Shown piece by piece: positions 39,827-50,337 of a DNA stretch of 64,000 nucleotides. Each line of letters opens with the position of its first letter. Position 1 is the first letter of the stretch. The stretch is taken from assembly GCA_001724265.1 (NCBI GenBank), contig MEDY01000079.1, positions 62,001-126,000 on the forward strand. The letters are read 5' to 3'. The notes beneath the pieces are model-generated. The model had not been told where the DNA came from and searched no databases. It saw only the letters and a program-made list of their open reading frames with translations. This stretch comes from Rhizaria sp. SCN 62-66 (lineage: Eukaryota > Rhizaria, unplaced). The translations under genes were made by a program, and so were the position numbers.

Positions 39827-42800
39827 ATGACTCTGTATAGAATGAACCGCTTGTACGGTCCGGCAGTCCCGCCCGCGTTTGCGCGGCGGATGGCCGAGGC
39901 CTACGGCCCCGTAGAAGGTGCGCGGTTGGCTGAGGCGATCGGCGCCTAGCCGCAAGTGACGGCCGTGCGCGTGAACCCGCGCCGTGCGGCGGCCGCGGTG
40001 CTTCCGCTGCGGCGCCTGCCCGGCGCGCAGCCCCCGTTCCGCGGCATTGCGGACGCGAGCGAATTTGTGGCTGGACGCTTCGCACGCAATGCGCTCATCA
40101 CGCGCGTGCACCGGCAGACCCAGCTTGAGCGCAGGGGTGGCAAGGGCGTGACGCCAGACGCTCCGCCCGAGCCCCGCGCCAGGCCGCGCTTCGACCCCGT
40201 TCCGTGGAACGCGCGTTGGGGTGTCTACCTCCCGGGCCCGAGCAATCCTTCGTGCGCCGCCATCGCTATCAGCGACACAGCGCAGCCGGACGCGCTACTT
40301 GGTACCGGCGGCGCTGCGACCACAGCCTCTATGCTCTCTGGCGGCGCAACGGACAGCGTTGTCCTCGTCTCATCGAACTTCGCGAACGCAGCGGTCGCCC
40401 CGTACTCAGGCCCCCGCATCAATGTCAGCACTGCCAGCAGCAACAGCAACAACAGCGGCGGCTCCGCGATGGCAATGCACGCGGACCCGCTGTACACAGC
40501 CGCAGGGCTGTACTACTCGCAGGACGCCGCCTCTCAGCTGCTCGCAGCGCTGATCGAAACAGATGCAGACTCAGCCGCTTCTGTCGCAGACAGCTACACA
40601 GCCCATTCAGCGCAGTCGGCGCTCGAGCTTGGCTCTGGCTTCCTCAGCGGTGGCCGCGGCAACGACGTCACCCTGGGCAGCGCAAGCGGGCTAACAGAGC
40701 ACTTGAACGCGAGCAGCGCTGTCACTGGCGCGGGCGCAGTCGCTGGTCGTCCGCTGCGAGTGCTCGACCTGTGTGCCGCGCCGGGCGGCAAGAGCACGCT
40801 TCTCGCTGCGACGCTCGCGCCGGGCTCGCTGCTCATCTCGAACGAGATCGACCCGCGGCGCGCGCGCGTGCTGGTCGAGAACATGCTTCGCCACGCAGCT
40901 CTGCCCGCCGGCGCCGCTCTTATCGTCACAAACGCGGCCGTCGAGGCCTTCACGGCGCGCCGCGCGCTCACGGACGCCGCGGCCGCCGACGCCACCGACG
41001 CGGCGCACCGCAGCGGCGGCGCGCCCGGCGGCAGGCTTACACTTGCCAGCGTTGCTGCGCTCCGCGCGCACCCGCCGCGCCAGACCGAGCTCCCCTCGCT
41101 CGCCGCTTTGCACAGCTGTGGCGGCGGTGCTGCGCAGAGCAGGCGCGAGGCTGCCGCTGCGCCGGTGCGCTCGCTGGCGGGGTCGGCGGCGCTGGTGTCG
41201 TCGCTGGGCGCGCGGGGCCCGCTCGCGGCCGCGGGTGTGGCGGCCGACGCGCCCGGTCTGCGGCGCTACGCGCGCGGGTCCACTGCGCTCGCGCTGCCTG
41301 GCACGCCCCGCGGCGCCGAAACCGTGCTTATGACCCCCCTAGGCGGCCCCGCCGCAGTGCTGTCACGGTCGCAGTCCTCAGGCGGCGGTGGTGGCCCGTG
41401 GCGGCCGTTCGCGCCGCCCGCGGCCGCGCTGGGCGAGCCGGCCGGCCTGGAATCGTTCTTCGACCTGGTCATTCTCGACGCGCCGTGCTCGGGGTCGGCC
41501 ATGTTCCGCCGCGAACCCGCCGCAGCGGCGGCGTGGACGCCCTCGATGCCACGCGAGCGCGCTGAGCTGCAGCACGCGTTGCTGGGCGCCGCGCTGCCGC
41601 TCGCGCAGCGCCTCGGCGGGCGGCTGCTCTACATGACGTGCTCGCTCGATCCGGTCGAGAACCAGCACGTCGTCGCGCGCGCGCACCGCGCCGGGCTCCG
41701 CGCCGCGCCCGCGATTGTTACCACCACAGCGGGGTCCGGCGACGGCGGCAATGCGCTCCGGCAAGGCGTCCCGCTGCGCATGGCCTGCCCCGAACCCGTG
41801 CCGCTGCCGCTGCCGCTGTCCCCGCGCGCCGCTGCGTCTGCACCCGATATGTTTGCGACGGCGCAAGGGCGCGCAGTGGCGGATCTGGGCCCGTGGCGCG
41901 GTCCGGAGCCGCCCGTGGGGCGCGCCGTAGCCGATGCGCCCGTCGCGCCGGTGTCCACCGCCGTGGCGCGCGGCGCGGCAGCGGACCTGCTGCCGCTCGA
42001 CTTCCCGGCCCTCAAGCGCGCGCCCGCCGCGTGGGGACTGGTCGAGACCGTGCTCACGGCCGTAGAGGACCCCGATGATGAGGACGCGGCGGCGCTGCGG
42101 GCCGCGCTTGCGGCACCCGCACGTACACTACTCAGCGCCAGCTCTAGCTCTAGCTCAAGTGCTGACTCGACGGACGACGTGGAGAGCGCTGATCTGCCGA
42201 AGCTCCCCGTGCGCGCGCACAACGGCCCCGCGCACGGCGGCAGTTCGGCTTCGTCGGCGCGCGGACTCTTGCAGCACGGCGCGCTGTCTCTGTTCGGCTC
42301 GGTCCCCGGCAGCAGCGGCGCGGTGGCCGCCTCGCCAGCGGAGCGGCTGTCGCGCGCGCTGTGGCTCGATCACGCGACGTACCTCGCGCTGCCCTCGCGC
42401 GCGCGCCTCGAGGGCTCCTTTGCGGCGGGCTTTGTCCGCGGCGACCGCGCGCAGGTGCTGGCGGCCGCGGCGGCCGCGCTCGAGGCCAACAGCAGCGCCG
42501 TCGGCGCCGCGCTGGCGAACACCGCCAGCGCGCGCGAGGCGGTGTGGCGGCTGCGCGCGGCAGCCACGCCCACGTCGTCGTTCCGTCCCACGGCCGCCGC
42601 GGAGGTCACGGCGGCCGCGGTCACAGCCGCCGACGCCGGCTCGCCCGTCGCCGCCGCGGTTGCCGCCGCGCGCCGCGCGCTCAGTGCCGGCGGCCGCGGC
42701 GCGCCACCGCTGCTGCTGGGCGACCCCCGCGCGGCGGTTGTGAGTGGCGCGGCGGCGGGCAGTGGCGCGAGCAGCGCTGCTGGCGGGCTTGCGGGGGCGC

Positions 42801-44155
42801 TGCCGCCCGGCGTGGTGGAGGCCGAGGTGCTGCTGCCGCACGGCGCCGAGGGCCCCGCCGCGGGCGAGGCGCGCGCCCGGTCCGAGGACGATCCAGACTG
42901 CAACAGCGCTGGCGGCGATGACGAGGCGGAGACGGTGTGGCTCGCACTGGGGCCCGGCGCGCGCGTGGGCGGCTTTCTGCGCGCGTCGCCGGCCTTGGTG
43001 CGCGCGCTGGCGAGCTGGGTGCGCGTGCCCGCTGGCCACTGCCTGCTCCTGCGCGTGCGCGCTGACGACGACGCGCGCGACATCGCCGCCGCCGCCGCCG
43101 CTGGCTCCGAGTCCGCGGCGGCGGGGAGGATGCCCGCGTCGCACGCGGTTAAGAGCAACGCGAACCTGCGCCCGTCCGCCAACGCCAAGCGGCGGCGCGA
43201 AGGCCGTGACAGCCGCGACGGGCGTGGCGGTGGTGACGGGCGCGGCGGCGATGCTGGCAGCATTATGAGCGCGTCGCACGAGTCGTCGCTGTACTCCCCG
43301 CTGCGGTCCGGCCCCGGCGCGCGGCGGTTGGACGAAGACGGCGCGTTTGCGGCCGAGATCGCGCTCTTCCCCGAGGCGCACCTGCCCGTGCTGCAGTGGC
43401 TGACCTCGCGCGTTCTGCCGGCGCGCGGCGCGGGCTGCGCGCCGGTCCCCGTGCTCGCCGCGGGCGTCCCCGTCGGCACACTGCGGTTTGCGCTACCCGC
43501 AGTCGCTGCAGGGCTGCTTGAGGACGCCGTCGGTGCGGCCGCGTCCGCGGTGCCGCACGGCTCGCCCGCGCTGTCGTCGCCGCGCGCCGGCGTGCGGCTC
43601 CCGCTCGACACGGCGCGGTTTACGCCAGCGCACACGCTCGCGCTGGCCGCCGCCGAGCTGCTGCCGCCACGCCGCCTGCGCCGGGTTGTTGCGCTGACCG
43701 AGGCCGAGGCCGTGGCCTTCACCACGGCGACCGGCGCCGTGCCGCTGTGGCTGCTAGCCGCCACGGGCGCCGCGTCGCCGCTGCCGCTGGGTGCGCGCGA
43801 CGCTGAGCGCTCCTCCGCCACGCTCGTCCCGCCCGCCGCAGACGACATGGGCGTCCCGCTGCGCGCTGCCGCGGGCGCTACTGATGCCGCCGCGCTGGCC
43901 GGCGGCACGGGGTGGACGATGGCGGAGCCGCTGAGCGTTGCGGCGCCCGCGCGCGCCGGTGCATCTGGCGAGCTACGGCTCGCAGTCAGCCCGGAGGGCG
44001 TGCCGCTCGGGTGGATGCAGTGGCGCCGCGACCGGGCCTCTAAGGCAGGCGATCGCAAGTGGCACAGTCTCTTCCCCGAGAAGTGGCGGCTTGTCAAGGT
44101 GCAGCCGTTCGGCGACCATGCAAGCGACGAGAACGGCACCGACGTCGTTGCGTAA
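39827..44155 (+). CDS. NOL1/NOP2/Sun (NSUN/RsmF-type) RNA m5C methyltransferase, one internal UAG
   Basis: This enzyme family methylates cytosine C5 in rRNA or tRNA using SAM. The start is at ATG 39827 (ATG 39842 is also possible), upstream of the TAG at 39947-39949 (residue 41). The N-terminal PPAFARRMAEAYG then IGA-x-PQVTAVRVNPRR forms the family's small N-terminal element, where the residue at the TAG is usually polar. Rossmann motif I is VLDLCAAPGGKST (about 312-324). Motif IV is LDAPCSGS with Cys554 and motif VI is MTCS with catalytic Cys605; both cysteines of the NSUN mechanism are present. Low-complexity insertions make the protein 1,442 residues, about three times the bacterial RsmF length, and the C-terminal GVPLGWMQWRRD...SLFPEKWRLVK resembles the RsmF RNA-binding tail. 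The stop is TAA. Without reading through the TAG, translation would lack a proper start. Confidence 0.85.
39947..39949 (+). other. In-frame UAG codon read as sense, at a usually polar position
   Basis: It sits in the NSUN/RsmF N-terminal motif, between AEAIGA and PQVTAVRVN. Both sides belong to the same conserved block, and no upstream ATG is available after the TAG except GTG or internal codons. Confidence 0.85.
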
Positions 44156-44544
44156 CAGTCACGCATCACATATCTCCCTGCATTTTTACTCGAGCATGAT
44201 CTCAATATGATATATAGAATGTGTTATATAGTTTATTTATTAGTCCTCCAATACATCTCTGTGTTTTGATGCTAGTTGGTTCAAGTTTGTATTCTTAATC
44301 CTGCGCTTATTCATGGTTTTGACACAAACGACCACGAATCGTTTTTGAGCGGACAGCTTGTGCCTGACTGCCATGATAATCTTGATCATTGATGTGTGTG
44401 ACCCTGTCGTCATGTTGCTCTGATGAGATAATGTCTACATTTAATCATTGTTTTAGTATTCACTTTATACTTGAACTCTCCTTAATTCTTCGTCATCCTT
44501 TCAGAAACCACTACATCTTATCGCACGAGTCAGATCTTTCACTC
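44156..44544. other. Intergenic region
   Basis: AT-rich spacer between two genes on the same strand. The last 60 bp are pyrimidine-rich. No feature was recognised. Confidence 0.5.
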
Positions 44545-46686
44545 ATGAGCCTGCCCAACTACAATCCGGATGAGCTGGCGCGCCAAGAGCGCGAAGTTCA
44601 GGAGAAGATTGATAAGTTTTCGTCGCTTGCTTTGGAACCGACCGTGCCTGACACTGGTGGCGATGCAGGTGGCGATGACAACGACGACGACCTGGATATG
44701 GCTGCACTCGAGCACAGCGACAACGACGACACGATGCTCAAGATGTTCGAGGGAGGGGGCGACGACGACGATGCCATCTTAAAGAGCTTTAACCGCGCAG
44801 AAGCCGGTGATGACCACGGCGGTGCGGAGATGAACGACGCAATGTTGGTCCGCCTTGAGAAGGAAATCGCGGCCGAAGACGAAGCCGAGAACGCCATCAT
44901 CAACGGCACAGCTGGCAAGAAGCCCGCAGCAGCTGCGTCCAAGCCCGCCGCCACAGCCGCGCCCCCGCGCCCCGCGGCTGCGAAGCCCGCGCCCGCCGCG
45001 CCCCCGCATTCTTCTGTTGCAAAGCCCGCGTCCGCATCTGCGCCTGCGTCCGCTCCCAAGCCATCGACCGCTACGGCGACTGCGATGACTGCGACGAAGC
45101 ACACGGGCCCGCCCGTGCCTCCCGTGCGCATCGCCGACGGCGGGAGCAAGTTGGCCACGGCGGCGCCCGCGAGCAGCGCGGCTGCTGCCGCTGCTGCGGC
45201 CTCCGCGAGCGCGTTTGCGGAGCTCTCCGCGCGTCTGACTGGCAACATCGCCTCGCTGAGCGCGCATATCAAGGCGCTGCTCGTCCAGAAGCAGCTCGCC
45301 GAGACCGCGGCCAAGTCGGGCAAGTCCTCCGCTGCGCCGGCCCCCGCGGCGGGCTCGTTTGAGGCGGAGGCGTCGCGCGCGCTGGCGCTGCGGCGTTCGC
45401 TGGAGCACGCGCTGGCGCGCGTGGCTCAGCTGCAGCGCGCGGCGGCGGGCCCGGCCCCTGGGTGGTCGCTGCGCAGCGTGCCGCTGCAGCGCGAGGTCGC
45501 GCTCGAGGAGGTCGCCGCGGACACCGTCGAGGTCTGCGTTGACTGCTTCGCGCCCGCGCGCCGCGACTCGAGCGGTGGCGATACGCTCACGGCGCACGTC
45601 GCGCTCGACCTGGGCGCGGGCGCGCCGCCCGAGGTGCACACGGGGTGGGCCAAGCAGGACACTGCGGGCAACGCGCGGTGGGCGGCGACGCTGCCCGTGG
45701 CGCTGCCGGCCAACTGGGCGCGTTCCACGGCCGTCACGCGCGCGCTGCGCGCCCTGCGCGCGCGCGTCGTACTCAAGAAGAAGGGCGTGCTGTGGGGCAC
45801 GAAGGATCTGGGCGCGGGCGACTGGCGCGTCGGCGCGGCGCTCACTACCGCATGCGAGGCTGCCGAGGCTGTCAAGGTGCGCGATACCGACGACCAGGTG
45901 CTGGGGACGGTCGCGCTCAGGCTGCGTGTGCGGCGGCCGCTCGCGCGCAGGCTCTTTGTCACCGAGGCGGTGCTCATCGCCACCGTCGAGTTCGACGATG
46001 AAGTCGAGCTAGCACCCGCGGCAGCTAAGTCTGTCGCTGCTGCTGCTGCTGCGCGCACTCCGCGCCAGGCTGTCTCGACCGCCGAGCTTCTCGGTTCCGC
46101 GCCTGCTGCTAGCGCTGGCACGGGCACTGGCGTTGGCGCGGCAGCAGCAGCGAAGTCCACGCCCGCGCCCGCCGAAGCTGCTGCCGCAGCGAAGGAAGCG
46201 GAGGGCGAGCTTGAGGGCGACGCGCTACTGCGCGCGGCGGGCGCGCCGGCGGGGGTAACGTGGGCCGAGCTTGAAGTCGCGGGCACTCCGCAGGCGACGC
46301 CGTCATTCGACGCGCTCAACGCGATCAAGGCCGCCGCGGAGGCCGCGGGCAAGGCCGCCGCGACCGCGGGGCGCACGCGCGAGGCCGCAGCGCAGCAGGA
46401 GATTGTGGGCGAGTGCGATCGCATGGTGATGTTCTTCGAAGTTGCCGTGGGTTCCGGTAAGTTATCACTCGACGACTACCTCGATGCGCTTAAGGCCGCC
46501 GTGGCGCGAGAGCGCAAACACATGCAGACGCTCGTTGCGCTCGCTAAGTTCTATCATGGCCGCGGGGACAGCGCCAAGTTCAAGGAGTTCGGCGCCAAGG
46601 CCAAGGCGCTCGCAGGCACCGTGCAGATCATGGAGCAGGAGATCAAGACGGCTGAAGAGAACCGCGACGAACTCGACCAGGAGTAA
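44545..46686 (+). CDS. CC2D1-like (Lgd/Freud-1) protein with C2-type domain
   Basis: The product has 713 residues starting at MSLPNYNPDELARQ. An acidic N-terminus is followed by an Ala/Pro-rich disordered stretch and a helical segment. A domain at about 290-485 resembles the C2 domain of CC2D1A/B: a charged strand region, RARVVLKKKGVLWGTKDLG, then TTACEAAEAVKV and DQVLGTVALRLRVRRPL, in the same order as in the animal proteins. The C-terminal helices (DCYDRM-type ECDRMVMFFEV, then LDDYLDALKAAVARE and HGRGDSAKFKEFG) match the CC2D1 tail and its DM14-like repeats. CC2D1 proteins bind ESCRT-III CHMP4/Snf7 and control endosomal sorting. DM14 repeats are poorly conserved here, so the assignment rests mainly on the C2 region and tail. 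The stop is TAA. Confidence 0.6.
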   Translation: MSLPNYNPDELARQEREVQEKIDKFSSLALEPTVPDTGGDAGGDDNDDDLDMAALEHSDNDDTMLKMFEGGGDDDDAILKSFNRAEAGDDHGGAEMNDAMLVRLEKEIAAEDEAENAIINGTAGKKPAAAASKPAATAAPPRPAAAKPAPAAPPHSSVAKPASASAPASAPKPSTATATAMTATKHTGPPVPPVRIADGGSKLATAAPASSAAAAAAAASASAFAELSARLTGNIASLSAHIKALLVQKQLAETAAKSGKSSAAPAPAAGSFEAEASRALALRRSLEHALARVAQLQRAAAGPAPGWSLRSVPLQREVALEEVAADTVEVCVDCFAPARRDSSGGDTLTAHVALDLGAGAPPEVHTGWAKQDTAGNARWAATLPVALPANWARSTAVTRALRALRARVVLKKKGVLWGTKDLGAGDWRVGAALTTACEAAEAVKVRDTDDQVLGTVALRLRVRRPLARRLFVTEAVLIATVEFDDEVELAPAAAKSVAAAAAARTPRQAVSTAELLGSAPAASAGTGTGVGAAAAAKSTPAPAEAAAAAKEAEGELEGDALLRAAGAPAGVTWAELEVAGTPQATPSFDALNAIKAAAEAAGKAAATAGRTREAAAQQEIVGECDRMVMFFEVAVGSGKLSLDDYLDALKAAVARERKHMQTLVALAKFYHGRGDSAKFKEFGAKAKALAGTVQIMEQEIKTAEENRDELDQE

Positions 46687-47107
46687 GAGGACCTGGCGAA
46701 TAATAACCCTGCATCTGGCAACTATCTAGTTTACACCATACATTTTTCATTTTGATATTCACAAAATTCACTAAGAGCACACTGAAAAGGCTTGAAATGT
46801 CACTTTTTGTTTGCTGTGCTGTCACAGCGTTCCTAACATCACCACTCGGGACAGGGGAAAAACGAAGACTGATTGAGTCATTTTGATCGTCAGCTGAACT
46901 ATATCTCGCGTATGATATTTTAACTGTCACATTCTGTACGAACTGTTTTTTCGGATAAATCTCACTCTCTGTTTGTATGTTGTTCTGAACCTTTTGATTC
47001 TAAACAGTCGCAGACGATCCTGAACTCAACTTCTTTGCCAATACGACACGTGCACAGTGGCCCTTGGGAGTGCATCCAAGCGATTGGACGTGTTTTCGTG
47101 GCGTCCC
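46687..47107. other. Intergenic region, possibly with an upstream exon
   Basis: AT-rich to about 47008. From 47009 the frame of the next gene is already open after an AAACAG acceptor-like site, so an additional upstream exon is possible. TATCTCG occurs at 46902-46908. Confidence 0.4.
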
Positions 47108-49892
47108 ATGTAGTACCCACCTTCCAGTGCTATTGAATGTTTCTTGGCAGCGTATTCTGAAGCGCGAGCTAAACTTTTGCAAGGTACATCTCAACAACCA
47201 CGAAACCGTGGTCTTCCTTCGCCACTACTATCAGCTGGATTTATCGTTCACAAGCCCTTATCACTAACAACTTGCCATTTTTCCCTTTACAGACGATGCG
47301 CTTGGTGCTATCGCTATTGTGACGAACGTTATCTCCGCCGTGGAGGCGCGCCTGGAGGCGACAAAAGACCCCTTCGCCACCTCGACCACCTCATCCGTCT
47401 TGCGGGACCTGGTGATTGGCGCCGGCTCCTCGACTGCGCCTGTGACCACGCACACCACGCGCGCGTACGACTTACTCGCGTCGCTGCAGCCGTTTCTGTG
47501 CCCGCTGCTCGCGCTACGCGCGTGGGCGCGCTCGCGTGAGGACGACTTCATCGGCGTCATTCAAGACGCCTCCCTCGCTTTGCGGCTCGCAGAAGAGCCC
47601 ACGCCGCGCTCGCCGGCGCCTGTCTACTCGTGGTGCACCGCGGACTGCGTGCCCTCGTGCCTGGCGCTTCGCGCGCTGGCGCTTGCGTTTGTGGGCTCGT
47701 CGTCCAACGCTGCGCGCGACCGCGACGCCTTGCCCCTCGCACTGCCCGCGCCGCCGCTGCTGACTCTGCGCGAAGGTCGCGAGCTCGCAGTCGCGCTCGG
47801 CGTCCCAACAGCGACCGCCGAGGACGGCACTGCGACCGCTGTTGCGGATGCGCAGGCGGGGCGCGCGCTGGCGGCCGCTCTTGAGGCGCTCGATGCGCTC
47901 GCACTCGCAGCCTCCGCAGCCGCCGCGGCGCGCGCCGGCCGCGGGCGCGGACGCGCGACGGGCACCGCCGCGCTCACCGCCGTGCTGCGACCGCTGCGGC
48001 TTGCCGTGGAGACGCTCTGTAGCAGCGCGGATAGCGGCAGTGGCGGACGCGCCGCGCTGGTGGCCGCGCTGCAGGATGCGATGCACGACTCGGCCGAGGC
48101 CTCGCGGCGCGAGCGCGAGCGCGAGCCCACTCCAGACCGTAGCGGCGCGGGCGCAGCCGACCTCGCCGCGGCGACGATCCGTGTCGTGGGCCACGCGGAC
48201 GACGCGGCGGCCGCGGGCGGCGGCGCGGGCGCTCCCGCCCTGCTGATCGCGTCCCGCGAGCTTGAGGCTGGCGTGCGCGCCAAGCGCCGCGAGATGCGCG
48301 ACGCGCTGCGCCGCCAGCGCGCCGAACGCGACGCCGATGCGCCACTGCGCAGCGCTGCCGCGCGTGTGTGCGCCACGCTGCTCGTGCACCTCTGGCCGCT
48401 GGAGCTGCCCGCGGACGCCGGCGACGCCGCGCGGGCCGCGGCGGCGGGCGGCACCGTGGATCTGCTGCTCGACGACCGGCTCGTGCTGGGGCTGCCTGAC
48501 GCCGCGCGCTGCTACCACGTGCTCGTGCGCGCGCTCTGCCGCGAGCTGCCCGCGCCGCCCCGTACCCCGCGCTCCGCCGCGCTCGCCGCGCTCGCCGCGT
48601 CATCTCCATCTAGGTCTAACTCTGCATCTGCATCTGCGTCTGTGAGCGCGATGCACGCTTCGTCGCCAAACACGTCGGCGTGCCGCGAGATCGCGCAGCG
48701 GCAGCTCGCTGCGTGGCTTTCTGCCTGGGCGGCGGCCCACGCGCCCCCGCGCGTGCTCGCCGCGGCCTCCCGCGTCGCCCCCGCGCGCTCTAACAACTCC
48801 GCCGGCGGCGATGGCGGCGGTGGCGGCGGGTGGGAACGCGACTATAGTGCGCTGGTCGACCGCGGACGCATCCTCTTTCCGTCGGGACTTACCGCGCTGC
48901 TGTCGGTTGACGCCGCCGTGGACGCGCTCGACGGCCTGCGCCGCAGATAGGAGCGCAAGGAGTTTGCCGTCGCGCGGACCTTCGTGCGCGCGCGCTGTGA
49001 CCCGCGGATCCCACCGCCGCCGCCAGTCATCAAGACCATCCCCGCTGTTGCGCCGCCGCAGTGCACACCGGCGTCCGCAGCGCCGCTCTACGCCACGCAG
49101 ACGCTGACGCCTGCTGAGGCTCAGACCCAGCCTCTTCTGCAGCCGCTGCATCAGCTGGTACAGCAGCAGGCGCCGCAGTCTGCGCGGCGCGCGCGGCTGG
49201 AGGCGCAAATCGAGCTTGCGCGCAACAACGGCCCCTCACTCACTGCGGCCTCCCGCTCTTGGTTCCGCGCGCGCCCCCAGAACGCCGCGTTATTTTACAC
49301 TGCAGACGTTGCGACAATGCAGCCGGCGCTGCGGCGCGGCTTCACCGTGCGCGCAGCGGGCGCGCCGCCGCTGGTGCCGTCGCCGCCGCCGCGCCGCCGC
49401 GGCGTGCTGGCCGATTGCGTGTCATACGCGGCTGTGGGACGCCACGGCGGCGGCGTCAGCAGCGGCGGCGATGAAGTTTCGGATGACGCAGCGCGCGAGT
49501 CCACGGGCGCTGGGTTCAGTGGCGCTATGTTCAGCGGTAACGGGCCCACTGGCCTTGGCGCCGGCACTGGGGCTGGCACTGGCATAGGTGCTGGTTTGGG
49601 CACATTTCTCACCGAGGCAAGCGAGGGCAACGCGGCACACGGTGTGGCACAGCACAGAACTACAGAGGCGACGGCGTCAGTGACGGCGACGAAGACTGGG
49701 TTGCCATCGCTGTATGTGCGCAGCCTGGCGCGCACACGCGCGGGGGCGCGTGGCCGCAGACGCGGCACGGCGCCCGTCCTGCTGCAGGACGACGACGCGA
49801 GCATGATCCACACTGAAGCAGGGCTCCGCGTCTTCAGCATCTTCCACAAGAACCAGGTCCCTCCGCACGAGCATGACCAAGATCCGTTTTAA
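47108..49892 (+). CDS. Large Ala/Arg-rich protein of unknown function, internal UAG
   Basis: I do not recognise this gene. Coding exons are 47108-47183 (start provisional) and 47293-49892; the 109-nt intron has donor GTACAT and acceptor TTACAG, joining KLLQ to DDALGAIAI in phase. The N-terminal FLAAYSEARAKLL and the following 500 residues are helical, with WCTADCVPSCLALRAL and RYCH-type segments, and look like a repeat-helical scaffold. The C-terminal part is Pro-, Gly- and Gln-rich and disordered, ending FSIFHKNQVPPHEHDQDPF. The TAG at 48948-48950 (residue 578) sits in GLRRR-x-ERKEFAVARTFV, clearly one continuous coding region. A second TAG at 47111-47113 would be the second codon if ATG 47108 is the start; this is uncertain, because the frame is open further upstream. 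The stop is TAA. Confidence 0.65.
47111..47113 (+). other. Tentative in-frame UAG directly after the presumed start
   Basis: The codon lies in the frame of the downstream gene, between ATG 47108 and YPPSSAIECFLAAY. It counts as a sense UAG only if translation starts at or before 47108. Confidence 0.35.
48948..48950 (+). other. In-frame UAG codon read as sense
   Basis: Charged helical sequence continues without change of frame or composition on both sides (RRR-x-ERKEFAVARTF). Another 313 codons follow to TAA. Confidence 0.85.
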
Positions 49893-50337
49893 AACACTTT
49901 GTTTATCATTACTTAGCATCCTTCGATTATTATTGCTCTCTGAGCAGTATTATTTTACACTAGTTCTTCTGAAATATTGTCACAATAAAAATACATGTAC
50001 TGTAGTACTTGTTTAATCTGTCAATATGATCTAAAATCGCTGCGCATGTTGTTAAAATATGATGTCTATTCTTACCCGGGGAGTTCCCGGAAGCGTTAAG
50101 TAGTAGCAAAGAATACACGATGTGTTTTGTTATAAACGGATAAAAAATTACGAGATACGAGTGTGAAGCTATTGTAGGCCAAGCCTTGACGAGCGCGCGC
50201 GCGCGCCACGGCACACGGCATCATGCCGCGAAGACGACGGCGAGAAGTCGACAGATACAGACAGACGCTGCGGCTGATCGTAAGCTGAGAGCGTAAGCTG
50301 AGAGCGGAGGCTGCGAGCGTTGCAGCGAGCGCGGTGC
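49893..50337. other. Tail-to-tail intergenic spacer
   Basis: AT-rich spacer between convergent genes. AATAAA at 49984-49989 lies 92 bp after the stop of the plus-strand gene. The last 150 bp are GC-richer, with tandem GTAAGCTGAGAGCG-like units near 50280-50308. Confidence 0.5.
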
